Below are positions 9,203-17,377 of a stretch of 64,000 bases of DNA, in pieces; position 1 is the stretch's first letter, and every line of letters begins with the position of its first letter. This stretch comes from an uncultured Brachyspira sp. GTDB lineage: Bacteria; Spirochaetota; Brachyspiria; Brachyspirales; Brachyspiraceae. The stretch spans positions 66,031 to 130,030 of the forward strand of contig NZ_CAJUPR010000002.1 in assembly GCF_910588665.1 (NCBI RefSeq), written 5' to 3'. A model generated the notes under the pieces. It ran no database searches, was not told where the DNA came from, and was given only the letters and a program-made list of their open reading frames with translations. A program made the position numbers and the translations under genes.

Positions 9203-10294
9203 TTATAAATAATATTCCAAAAATAAATCATCTTCTATTTTTGTTATGCCGCCTTCTTTTAATTTAACGGCATTATTAGGATCATCTATTCCTATGCCTT
9301 CAATAGGGCTTTTTGCTCCTTCGCCTCCCAATATTTTAGGGGCTATATAAATTAAAACCTTATTTATAAGCCTCTCTTTAAGCAGGCTTGCATGCAGACT
9401 AGATCCCCCTTCCGCATATATACTGTCAATATGCTTTTCTTCTCCCAATATTTTTATTAAGTATTTTAAACTTACTCTTCCATTATCATTTTCGGTTTTT
9501 ATTATTTCTATTGATAAGTCTTCAAGCTCTTTAATTTTTTTTTCATCATCGCTTAAAGTTGCTATAAAAGTTTTTATATCTTTTGCCGTTTTGCAGATAT
9601 TAGAGTTCAAATCTATTTTTAAAGAACTGTCTAAAATAATTCTTATGGGATTTCTTGTATTCGGAAGTCTGCAGTTAAGCGTAGGATTATCCTTTATAAC
9701 AGTATTTATTCCAACCATTATTGAAGAGTATTTATTTCTGAATCTATGGGAATGCTCTCTCGATTTTTCAGAAGTTATCCATTTTGATTTTCCGCTTGAA
9801 GATGCTATTTTACCGTCTGCTGTCATAGCATATTTCATAATAACAAATGGTTTTTTATTAGCAGTATAATAGAAAAAAACCTCATTTAATTTTCTGCATT
9901 CCTCTTCAAGCACATTAACTATAACTTCAATTCCTGCTTCTTTTAATTTTTTTATGCCCATTCCTGCAACTTTAGGATTAGAATCTATACACCCTATAAT
10001 TACTCTTTTTATATTTTTTTTTATAATGGCATCGGCGCAGGGAGGAGTTTTACCGTAATGAGAACATGGCTCTAAAGTTACATATATTGAAGCACCTTCC
10101 GTATTTTCTCCGTTTTTTTCAGCATCAATAAAAGCATTAATTTCGGCATGATTTTCTCCGTATTTTTGATGATATCCAATTCCTATAACTTTATCATCTT
10201 TCACTATAACAGCGCCTACAATAGGATTCGGACTTGTAAAACCTTCTCCTTTTTTTGCCTCTTCAATAGCCATTTTCATATACTTTTCATGCAT
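9203..10294 (-). CDS. ribD: Bifunctional pyrimidine deaminase / reductase of riboflavin synthesis
   Basis: The N-terminal deaminase (about residues 1-145) has the zinc-ligand pair 'HAEINAF' and 'PCSHYGKTPPCADAI'. The C-terminal reductase (about 150-363) has 'KYAMTADGKIASSSGKSKWI' and 'YAEGGSSLHASLL'. Together they convert the GTP cyclohydrolase II product to 5-amino-6-ribitylamino-uracil phosphate. At 363 residues it is the normal bifunctional size. It is the first gene of the operon; about 270 bases upstream lie a consensus promoter, then an FMN riboswitch and a candidate attenuator. The ribosome binding site is weak (AGAG). Confidence 0.95.
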   Translation of the reverse strand: MHEKYMKMAIEEAKKGEGFTSPNPIVGAVIVKDDKVIGIGYHQKYGENHAEINAFIDAEKNGENTEGASIYVTLEPCSHYGKTPPCADAIIKKNIKRVIIGCIDSNPKVAGMGIKKLKEAGIEVIVNVLEEECRKLNEVFFYYTANKKPFVIMKYAMTADGKIASSSGKSKWITSEKSREHSHRFRNKYSSIMVGINTVIKDNPTLNCRLPNTRNPIRIILDSSLKIDLNSNICKTAKDIKTFIATLSDDEKKIKELEDLSIEIIKTENDNGRVSLKYLIKILGEEKHIDSIYAEGGSSLHASLLKERLINKVLIYIAPKILGGEGAKSPIEGIGIDDPNNAVKLKEGGITKIEDDLFLEYYL

Positions 10295-10361
10295 AATGCT
10301 AATCTCTAAATAAATAATTAAATCTTTGGTTTTTTATTTCGGCAGGCTTTTTATTATAAGC

Positions 10362-10398
10362 AAAAAAAACTCTAAATGCTAAAATATAACAAATAGAG
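10362..10398 (-). terminator. Candidate attenuator between the FMN riboswitch and ribD
   Basis: On the minus strand CTCTA (10394-10398) can pair with TAGAG (10370-10374) around a 19-base loop, followed directly by eight T residues (10362-10369). Its place, 36 bases downstream of the riboswitch aptamer and ahead of ribD, is where a transcription-terminating expression platform would be expected. The stem is short and AT-rich, so this is only moderately supported. Confidence 0.5.
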
Positions 10399-10433
10399 CC
10401 TAAATTTTTTGATATGTATTAAATTTACATTAA

Positions 10434-10564
10434 CATCTTCTACCATCCAGACTTTAACTGTCGGTTTTGGAATTGCACCAAATCGGCTGTTTTCAAAAAT
10501 AAATATCTTTAAAAAAGCTCGCGGACTTTACCGCCGGTATGGAATTTCACCTAGCCCCGAAGAT
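10434..10564 (-). ncRNA. FMN riboswitch (RFN element)
   Basis: On the minus strand the conserved RFN boxes are all readable in order: 'ATCTTCGGGGC' with 'AGGTGAAATTCC', 'ACCGGCGGTAAAGTCCGCGAG', a variable AT-rich arm, 'GATTTGGTGCAATTCC', 'ACCGACAGTTAAAGTC' and 'GGATGGTAGAAGAT'. The outer helix P1 is formed by 10559-10564 with 10435-10440. FMN binding to such elements shuts off riboflavin genes, and here it precedes ribD-ribE-ribBA-ribH. Confidence 0.96.
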
Positions 10565-10576
10565 TTATATATTAAC

Positions 10577-10605
10577 ATTATAATACAAATATTTTATATT
10601 GTCAA
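10577..10605 (-). promoter_or_regulatory. Consensus sigma-70 promoter of the riboflavin operon
   Basis: On the minus strand, a perfect TTGACA (10600-10605) and a perfect TATAAT (10577-10582) are separated by 17 bases. Transcription would begin near 10570, only a few bases before the P1 helix of the FMN riboswitch. Confidence 0.88.
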
Positions 10606-10629
10606 GCAGCTGTAAAATATTATTAATTA

Positions 10630-11049
10630 TTAATATTTATTTTTTATTTCTTCACATAATTTATGCAGTCTTTCTTCCGCAATTTTATTATTTAATTCGC
10701 ATTCCCAAATTACAATAACTTTCCATCCCATTGATTCAAGATTAATTATGTTATTTTTATCTCTTTCTATATTACGCTGAATTTTGGGAACCCAATAATT
10801 CTGATTAGAAAGAGGCATTCTTCCTCTTGAGCAGTTATGCATATGCCAAAAACATCCGTTTACAAAAATTACTGTATGATATTTGGGAAGTACAATATCA
10901 GGTTTTCCGGGATACCGTTTATCATTTTTCCTATATCTAAATCCATGCTTAAAAAGATATTTCCTGACAATATTCTCAGGCTTGGTATCTTTACATTTGA
11001 TATTTGCCATATTCCTGCTTCTTTCTTCAATAGTTTTATTGTCTGCCAT
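10630..11049 (-). CDS. vsr: Very-short-patch mismatch endonuclease (Vsr)
   Basis: Nicks next to T:G mismatches that arise when a 5-methylcytosine deaminates, so it protects the target sites of a cytosine methyltransferase. The family pattern is complete: the metal-binding Asp in 'GKPDIV' is D51, and 'NGCFWHMHNC' supplies H69, H71 and C73 for catalysis and zinc; 'WVPKIQRNIERD' and 'GWKVIVIWECEL' follow. Length is 139 residues, as in typical Vsr. It is the last gene of a leftward trio with the probable restriction enzyme (28-base gap) and the C5 methyltransferase, its logical partner. Confidence 0.93.
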   Translation of the reverse strand: MADNKTIEERSRNMANIKCKDTKPENIVRKYLFKHGFRYRKNDKRYPGKPDIVLPKYHTVIFVNGCFWHMHNCSRGRMPLSNQNYWVPKIQRNIERDKNNIINLESMGWKVIVIWECELNNKIAEERLHKLCEEIKNKY

Positions 11050-11077
11050 TTATATATTCCATTTATAATATTTTAAA

Positions 11078-12235
11078 TTAATATGTATTTAATTTATCTT
11101 CAAATTCTTCATAGCTTCCCCAACTTTGTATATCTATAGAATATTCTCCTTCTTTTTCTTTAGTCACTATTACAGAATCAATTCCTAAAAATTCCAGTTT
11201 ATCAATGGATGCAGGCTCAAACTCTTTTAATTTTAATACATCTCTAAGAAGCCACTTGCTTAATGCTTTGTTAGGATTTGTCATAAGAGCTTTATTGTTA
11301 TCCTGACATACTTTTGCATTTAATACCTCTCCTAACGGAGTTTTAAGAATAAAAGGAGTATCTCTTTCCGGAAAAAAATTTTTAAAATGATTTCTTATTA
11401 ATGCAGGTATTGCTATATATACTTCATTAGGATCTCTTTTTCTTCCAGATGCATTCCATTGATTAAGACCTGCTTTTTCCTGAACTACCTTCATATTATT
11501 TTTTATAGTATAAAGCGGCAGTATAACATATTCTAACTTATGCTCTGTATTATCTGAAATTATATCACATCTCATTTCATCAATGGATAAAAGAAGTTTT
11601 GCAGGATTTTCAAGTATTGCGGCTTCTGCTGTATAGCAGTCTGAAGGTATATCAAATTTTCTAAACAATGTGCTTTTTGAAAAATTAAACTTATATAAAT
11701 GATTGCCGTCTGTAAAATCTAAAGATTTTTCATTTTGAGAACCTTTTTGTTTTTCAATTCTTAAATTTGATATGTTGATTTTATTATAATCAGTTTCAAA
11801 GAAAAGAAGTAAATTTTTTCTTCTTGCTATTATATGATATTGAGATTCTGATATCCCATAAATATTCTCAGCAAGCTTAATTCTTTCATTTCTAAGATTT
11901 GATAAAAATTCTGCAATATCTTTTTCATCAGTTTTTTCTTTAATCATATTTGAATCTTTATTAAACTCTGCTATTTTTTCATAACTATAATTTTTATTTT
12001 CTCCTAAAAAAGTCTTTAATCCTATTCCCATATTATACAGCTTAGCATCAAATGCTGTGTCTGAACGGCTTAAGTTTTTAGCATTAAAGCAATAGCAAAA
12101 TAAATTCTCCATAGCTCTGTAATATATATAGGGATTATCACTTTCAGTATATAGTCTTGAAAGTTTAGAAACTATCTGCATTAGTTTTACATAGTTTCTG
12201 TTATCTTTTTTATCTAATTCAAAAAAATTAATCAT
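11078..12235 (-). CDS. Probable type II restriction endonuclease with B3-like C-terminal domain
   Basis: A 385-residue soluble protein between a C5 methyltransferase (14-base gap) and Vsr, the expected place for the cognate nuclease. The C-terminal part, about residues 253-340 ('NASGRKRDPNEVYIAIPALI', 'NFFPERDTPFIL', 'KALMTNPNKALSKWLL'), resembles the B3-like DNA-binding domain of NgoFVII/BfiI/EcoRII-related restriction enzymes. Near the N-terminus, E43, D63 and K74 ('FDAKLYNMGIGLKTF') could be the remains of a PD-(D/E)XK active site, but I cannot prove this. The cleavage sequence is unknown. The call rests mainly on the C-terminal domain and the neighbours. Confidence 0.72.
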   Translation of the reverse strand: MINFFELDKKDNRNYVKLMQIVSKLSRLYTESDNPYIYYRAMENLFCYCFNAKNLSRSDTAFDAKLYNMGIGLKTFLGENKNYSYEKIAEFNKDSNMIKEKTDEKDIAEFLSNLRNERIKLAENIYGISESQYHIIARRKNLLLFFETDYNKINISNLRIEKQKGSQNEKSLDFTDGNHLYKFNFSKSTLFRKFDIPSDCYTAEAAILENPAKLLLSIDEMRCDIISDNTEHKLEYVILPLYTIKNNMKVVQEKAGLNQWNASGRKRDPNEVYIAIPALIRNHFKNFFPERDTPFILKTPLGEVLNAKVCQDNNKALMTNPNKALSKWLLRDVLKLKEFEPASIDKLEFLGIDSVIVTKEKEGEYSIDIQSWGSYEEFEDKLNTY

Positions 12236-12249
12236 TATAACACCGTAAG

Positions 12250-13185
12250 TTAAGTATTTATTATTTTAAGAATATTATCAGCAATTTTTTTTACCAAAGG
12301 ATAGACTATTGAATTTCCAGCCTGTTTATATAATTTTGAGTCAGCTTGTTTAGGAAGTTTAAAATCTCTGGGGTATCCTTGAAAGTTAAAACATTCTCTT
12401 GGAGTTAATTTTCTTATGCCGTAATTATCGCATATTATTGGAACATTATGTCCGCCTTCTCCCATATTAGCAGTTAAAGTAGGACACAGATTTGATTTAT
12501 TTTCTCTTATATAATGTCTTCTCCATTGATATACAGTATCTTTATTTTTTATATTTTCATTGAAAATATCATAATATTTAGTACTGTTATAATAATATAT
12601 ATCATCTTGTCTTTCATTTTCTATAAAATCATGAATAGTTTTAGTTAATTCTATAGGTTCAGGAAATTTAAAATTTAAATAATCAAATACTTTTTCCTTA
12701 TTGAAAGCTACAATAAATATTCTTTCTCTATTTTGAGGAATATTGGAATATTCAGCAGAATTTAATATTTTATACAAAACATAATAATTTAAATCTCTCA
12801 ATATATCAACAATTGTTTTTAAAGTATTTCCATTATCATGATTTTTAAGATTTTTCACATTTTCAAGAAGAACTGCTTTAGGTCTATGATATTTTATTAT
12901 TCTGGCTATATCAAAAAATAAAGTCCCTCTTGTATCTTTAAAACCTTTTCGGTATCCTGCTACAGAAAAAGGCTGGCACGGAAAACCAGCACAAAGTATA
13001 TCATGTTCAGGAATATTTTTTTCATTTATTTTTGTAATATCGCCTTCAAGTACAGTATCAGGAAAATTTAATTTATAAGTTTCTCTTGCATTAACATCTA
13101 TTTCACTCGCAAAAACACAATTTTCAGAATTAAAAGCTAAATGAAAGCCGCCTACTCCTGCAAATAAATCAATAAATCTGCACAT
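12250..13185 (-). CDS. dcm: DNA (cytosine-5-)-methyltransferase
   Basis: Transfers a methyl group from SAM to C5 of cytosine in a specific DNA site. All core motifs are present: 'IDLFAGVGGF' at 4-13, the catalytic cysteine C70 in 'GFPCQPFS', ENV at 108-110, QNRER at 151-155, and 'LTPRECFNFQGYP' then 'QAGNSI' near the C-terminus. At 311 residues it is a compact HhaI-sized enzyme with a target-recognition region of roughly residues 165-255. It heads the leftward methyltransferase-nuclease-Vsr unit. Recognition site unknown. The dcm symbol is used in the generic sense; this enzyme belongs to a restriction-modification set. Confidence 0.93.
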   Translation of the reverse strand: MCRFIDLFAGVGGFHLAFNSENCVFASEIDVNARETYKLNFPDTVLEGDITKINEKNIPEHDILCAGFPCQPFSVAGYRKGFKDTRGTLFFDIARIIKYHRPKAVLLENVKNLKNHDNGNTLKTIVDILRDLNYYVLYKILNSAEYSNIPQNRERIFIVAFNKEKVFDYLNFKFPEPIELTKTIHDFIENERQDDIYYYNSTKYYDIFNENIKNKDTVYQWRRHYIRENKSNLCPTLTANMGEGGHNVPIICDNYGIRKLTPRECFNFQGYPRDFKLPKQADSKLYKQAGNSIVYPLVKKIADNILKIINT

Positions 13186-13318
13186 TATATGATTTCCTAA
13201 TATATATTAATTAAAGTTAATTTACATTATCATAAATTGTAATTTAATTACTCGGATTATATAATCATAATTTATATTTGTCAAAGAATTATTTTTAAAC
13301 TTTTATATATTCAGTTTT

Positions 13319-13771
13319 CTAAAAACTCATTATTTCATACCAGTAATTATCAAAATATCTGTACATTCCCATACCCGGCGAATAATAAGTATATATTTCA
13401 TGAAAATCTTTTAAAGCATCTTTAAAAGAAGCATTATTAATATAGCATTTTCTTGCCATATAAAGAAGCGCAATAGAAGGAGATCTTGACATTCCGAAAT
13501 TACAATGTACTAAAACTTCCATATCTTTTATATGTTCATCTATAAACTCCATAGATCTTTTTATCATAGGAAAAGCATATTCAAAAGATAAACTGCTTAT
13601 ATCAAGCAGATTCAAATATAAATTATTATTCATTTCATAAACTTTTTTATCTCTGATATTTCCTTTAACGCTCCTTACAAAACAGCTTTGGCATGCATGA
13701 ACTATAGCGCCTTTAAACTCTGCGCAGTCTCTATCGCCTCCTACATACAGATTATGATATAGTTTTTTCAT
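13319..13771 (-). CDS. Small dual-specificity (Tyr/Ser/Thr) protein phosphatase
   Basis: The active-site signature HC-x5-R-S is visible as 'HCNFGMSRSPS', with C93 and R99 when counted from a TTG three codons upstream. The surrounding 'YLNLLDI' and 'HIKDMEVLVHCN' segments fit the DUSP fold. It is cytoplasmic and about 150 residues long. I chose the ATG at 13771, which has GGAG 11 bases upstream; the TTG at 13780 is too close to that site. It sits between the C5 methyltransferase (same strand, 133 bases downstream) and mcrB (divergent). Nothing in the sequence ties it to restriction, so it may be a bystander. Substrate unknown. Confidence 0.82.
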   Translation of the reverse strand: MKKLYHNLYVGGDRDCAEFKGAIVHACQSCFVRSVKGNIRDKKVYEMNNNLYLNLLDISSLSFEYAFPMIKRSMEFIDEHIKDMEVLVHCNFGMSRSPSIALLYMARKCYINNASFKDALKDFHEIYTYYSPGMGMYRYFDNYWYEIMSF

Positions 13772-13921
13772 AAATTGCAAAGCTCCGATTAATCTTTATA
13801 TACAATTATAATAACATAAATTTAATAAAGTTCTATATTAAATTAATACAATTTATATATTGATTTTATAAATAATGTTTATATAATTTAATATTATACC
13901 AAATATTAAAAAGGTTTATGC

Positions 13922-15955
13922 ATGTCATATTTATGTTTTGGAAGTAATTGGGGAAATAAAAAACTCATAGATGAAATATTTCTTAAATATAAAATAACAT
14001 TTGTAGGATTTAAAGATGATGATACAAATTATGAGAAAGCTTTAGAAAAAACTAAAAATACCTGTATAGCAAAAGGTGCAAAAATAGCTATTGCCGAAGG
14101 TACAAAAGTTAAGGCTGTAGGCATAGCTATTTCTGATTCAATTACATTAGATAAATTGATACAAGAATTTAGTGAAATAGATAGGGAGGCAATTAAAAAT
14201 TATCTTTCTTATATTGATGATACCATATTATGTGTTAAATCTAAATTATATAAATTAAGTAAAGATGACCAATTTTCTTTTGGATCTCAGGGAAAAAGAT
14301 TTTGTAATATTAAAGATGAAAAATATAAAAACTATATAAATAAATTATTAAAAAAATATTCTGGGGAATTAGCTATGAAAGAATTAAAAGAAAACTGTAT
14401 CAGCCTTTTAAAAAGTAATTATAATCTTGTACTCACAGGAGCACCGGGAACAGGAAAAACATATTTGGCTAAAGAAATAGCCAAAGAAATGATGAAGGAT
14501 AATACTACACAAATTAAAGACTATATACAATTTATAATAGATTATTATAATAGTAATAAAGAACGTTTAAATAACTTAAAAAAAGAAGGTGATAAATTAA
14601 GAGAAGAGTTCAAAAATAAATTTCCTAAAGAGAGTTTGCAAAATATAAGTATAGATGATTATGCTGTAGGCAGAGGAGATAATAATTCTTTTTGTTATTG
14701 GATTGAATTCGGACTTAAGAGAAAATTATTAGGAGGATTTTTTGCTGGAGGAGCCAAAACATATTTGCTATATTATGATAAAAAAACAGGTAATTTGGTA
14801 AATGAAACTGATAAAACTGATGACGAACTTATAAAAGAAATAGGTAAAGAATTATATAATATGGCTACAACAGAAGATTATGATTTTAAAGATTCTGTAT
14901 TAGATTTTAATAAAAGAAATGATTATATGGCAATAAAAATATATAATACATATAATCCTAATGCATATTTTCCTATGATGCCTAAAAAAGATATGCTCAA
15001 TATATGTGATATATTTGGTATAAAAAAAGATAATAATATATATGAATTAAATAAAAATATAAAAAAATTCTTTGATGAAAATTTAAATGGTATTGATTCA
15101 TATATAGTAAGAATGATATTATTAGAAAATTTAGACTTAATAAGCGGGAAAAAACAAGATGTAAATGTGAATAATAATGATTACGGATTTGTACAGTTTC
15201 ACCCATCTTATGATTATACAGATTTTGTTGAGGGCTTAAGACCAGTTAAAGATAGTGACGGAAATATCGGATTTGAAAGAAAGGACGGGGTTTTTAAAAA
15301 GTTTTGCAAGGAAGCTTTAAAAAATAGAAGCAGTAAATTTGTATTCATAATAGATGAGATTAACAGAGGAGAGATTTCAAAAATTTTCGGAGAATTATTT
15401 TTTGCTGTTGATCCCGGGTATAGAGGCGAAAGCGGAAAAGTAAAAACTCAATATAATAATTTAATTAATAATGATGAAAGCGATGAAGATGATGAATTTG
15501 AAGACGGATTTTTTGTTCCAGAGAATGTTTATATAATAGGCACTATGAATGATATTGACAGAAGCGTTGAGAGTATGGACTTTGCTATGCGCAGAAGATT
15601 CGCCTTTATAGAAATTGAAGCTAAAAATACACAAGAAAATATATTAAAAAGTTTAGATAAAAATATAAAACAAGAAGCAATTAATAGAATGGATAATTTA
15701 AATAATGCTATAGAGAAAATTGAAAGCTTTAACTCTTCATATCATGTAGGAGCTTCTTATTTTTTGAAATTAAAAAATTATTATAAAAATTCAAACAACA
15801 ATAAAGAAGAAGCATTTAAAAGTTTATGGGATAATCATTTAAAAGGGCTTTTATTTGAATATTTAAGAGGTATGCCAGATGCTGAAAGTAAACTTGATGA
15901 TGAATTAAAAAAAGCGTATGATAATGATAAAGTTTCAGATAATAATGCAACATAA
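13922..15955 (+). CDS. mcrB: McrB-like AAA+ ATPase of a modification-dependent restriction system
   Basis: The motor subunit of McrBC, which cuts DNA carrying modified cytosine. Walker A is GAPGTGKT at 173-180; the McrB hallmark 'QFHPSYDYTDFVEGLRP' follows near 420, Walker B is 'FIIDEINRGE' with D478-E479, and the sensor 'GTMNDIDRS' is near 538, followed by 'MDFAMRRRFAF'. Between Walker A and the QFHPSYDY strand lie about 230 residues, far more than in E. coli McrB, including an 'FCYWIEFGL...GGFFAGGAKTYLLYY' segment that looks like an inserted domain. The N-terminal 160 residues, where the modified-base reader usually sits, are not recognisable to me. After the stop, the frame goes on as an Asp/Ser/Asn-rich tail (see findings). 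mcrC follows 102 bases later. Confidence 0.9.
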   Translation: MSYLCFGSNWGNKKLIDEIFLKYKITFVGFKDDDTNYEKALEKTKNTCIAKGAKIAIAEGTKVKAVGIAISDSITLDKLIQEFSEIDREAIKNYLSYIDDTILCVKSKLYKLSKDDQFSFGSQGKRFCNIKDEKYKNYINKLLKKYSGELAMKELKENCISLLKSNYNLVLTGAPGTGKTYLAKEIAKEMMKDNTTQIKDYIQFIIDYYNSNKERLNNLKKEGDKLREEFKNKFPKESLQNISIDDYAVGRGDNNSFCYWIEFGLKRKLLGGFFAGGAKTYLLYYDKKTGNLVNETDKTDDELIKEIGKELYNMATTEDYDFKDSVLDFNKRNDYMAIKIYNTYNPNAYFPMMPKKDMLNICDIFGIKKDNNIYELNKNIKKFFDENLNGIDSYIVRMILLENLDLISGKKQDVNVNNNDYGFVQFHPSYDYTDFVEGLRPVKDSDGNIGFERKDGVFKKFCKEALKNRSSKFVFIIDEINRGEISKIFGELFFAVDPGYRGESGKVKTQYNNLINNDESDEDDEFEDGFFVPENVYIIGTMNDIDRSVESMDFAMRRRFAFIEIEAKNTQENILKSLDKNIKQEAINRMDNLNNAIEKIESFNSSYHVGASYFLKLKNYYKNSNNNKEEAFKSLWDNHLKGLLFEYLRGMPDAESKLDDELKKAYDNDKVSDNNAT

Positions 15956-16057
15956 GATAGTAGTGAAGCAGAAGATAGTAATATCAATTCAAATGATACA
16001 AAATAAAATGACAGCGCAGATAATTAATAAAGTTTATTTCAATATAAAAATAATAAT

Positions 16058-17377
16058 ATGAGTAATAAAATTATTAAATTAAAAGATAATACTAAACATG
16101 AAATAACACATATTCCTAAAGAGGATTTAACAAATATAAAAGATATAGCAAGTAAAACCTTATACGGCATAAAAGATAATATTATAATATTTCCTAATTC
16201 TATAAAAGAAAGTAAGGACTTAGAAGAAGATAGCAGAATATTTGATATTATTAATGACAGTTTATTAACTAATAATATAATGGGATTTATAAGCTATAAT
16301 AATACGCAAATAAAAATTTCTTCAAGGTTTGCTGTAAATGATAATGAAGATTATTTTCTGCATTATATGCTTATGAAAGTGCTTTCTCTTAATATTGTTA
16401 ATTTAGAGCATAGCAAAGATTATGACGATTCATTTGATTTTTTAATTTACATGTTTATTAATTTTTTTAAAAGAGCATTAAGACAGGGACTTTTCAAACA
16501 ATACAAATTAATAAAACATAATGATGCTAATGTTAAAGGAACTATTGATATTAACAGATACATCAAAAATAATATCCCTTTCAATGGTAAAATTTCGTAT
16601 AATACTAGAGAATACAGCTATGACAATAATATCATGCAATTAATAAGGCACACTATAGAATATATAAACACAAAAAACAGATATCTTTTAAGTTATGACA
16701 GTGAAATAAAAAATTATGTTCATCAGATATTTTATTCAACTCCTAATTATGAAAGAAATAAAAGAGAGAGCATTATAAATAAAAACTTAAAAAAATTAGC
16801 TCACCCATACTATTATGAATATGAACCTTTAAGAAAAATATGCATTCAGATATTAAGGCATGAAAAATTAAAATACGGAAACAATGATAATACTGTATAC
16901 GGACTATTATTTGACGGGGCTTGGCTTTTTGAAGAATATCTGTTTACTATATTAAAGCAAATTAATTTTGAACATGCTGAAAATAGAAATTCCAGTAAAG
17001 GTATAAATCTTCTTAATAATGCTTGGAGAGTTTATCCGGACTTCTATAAATTATCAAATGATAATAAAAATAATATAGTGCTTGATGCCAAATATAAAAA
17101 ACTTGATAATAAAAATATAGACAGAAATGATAAACATCAAATAGTTTCCTATGCTTATACACTTAATGCTAAAAAGGCAGGATTTGTTTATCCTATCAAT
17201 GAAATTAATAATTGCAAAGAAAATACATATATAGGAAAACTAAACAGCAAATATAATAATGCTGATTGCGAAATACATAAATACGCTTTAAAAATCCCTT
17301 CAAATAAAGAAAAGGAGTTTTTAGAGAAAATTTATGAAAGTGAAGAAAACTTAAAAAAGTTAATAATCTCTGTATGA
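16058..17377 (+). CDS. mcrC: McrC nuclease subunit
   Basis: Partner nuclease of McrB. The N-terminal half carries family features such as 'NIMGFISYNNTQIKISSRF', and the C-terminal half has the PD-(D/E)XK nuclease elements 'DGAWLFEEYL', 'YPDFYKL' and 'IVLDAKYKKL', in which the D-x-K of DAK would be catalytic. At 439 residues it is somewhat longer than E. coli McrC. It lacks a strong ribosome binding site; the ATG follows 'AAAATAATAAT'. Its last 18 bases overlap the convergent PepSY-like gene. The region is markedly AT-rich, which could reflect horizontal acquisition. Confidence 0.88.
   Translation: MSNKIIKLKDNTKHEITHIPKEDLTNIKDIASKTLYGIKDNIIIFPNSIKESKDLEEDSRIFDIINDSLLTNNIMGFISYNNTQIKISSRFAVNDNEDYFLHYMLMKVLSLNIVNLEHSKDYDDSFDFLIYMFINFFKRALRQGLFKQYKLIKHNDANVKGTIDINRYIKNNIPFNGKISYNTREYSYDNNIMQLIRHTIEYINTKNRYLLSYDSEIKNYVHQIFYSTPNYERNKRESIINKNLKKLAHPYYYEYEPLRKICIQILRHEKLKYGNNDNTVYGLLFDGAWLFEEYLFTILKQINFEHAENRNSSKGINLLNNAWRVYPDFYKLSNDNKNNIVLDAKYKKLDNKNIDRNDKHQIVSYAYTLNAKKAGFVYPINEINNCKENTYIGKLNSKYNNADCEIHKYALKIPSNKEKEFLEKIYESEENLKKLIISV

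Noticed and set aside
10434..10564. A tRNA-like or other structured RNA reading of the folded region before ribD
   Set aside because: All conserved FMN riboswitch boxes and the P1 helix are present, so the riboswitch explains the structure.
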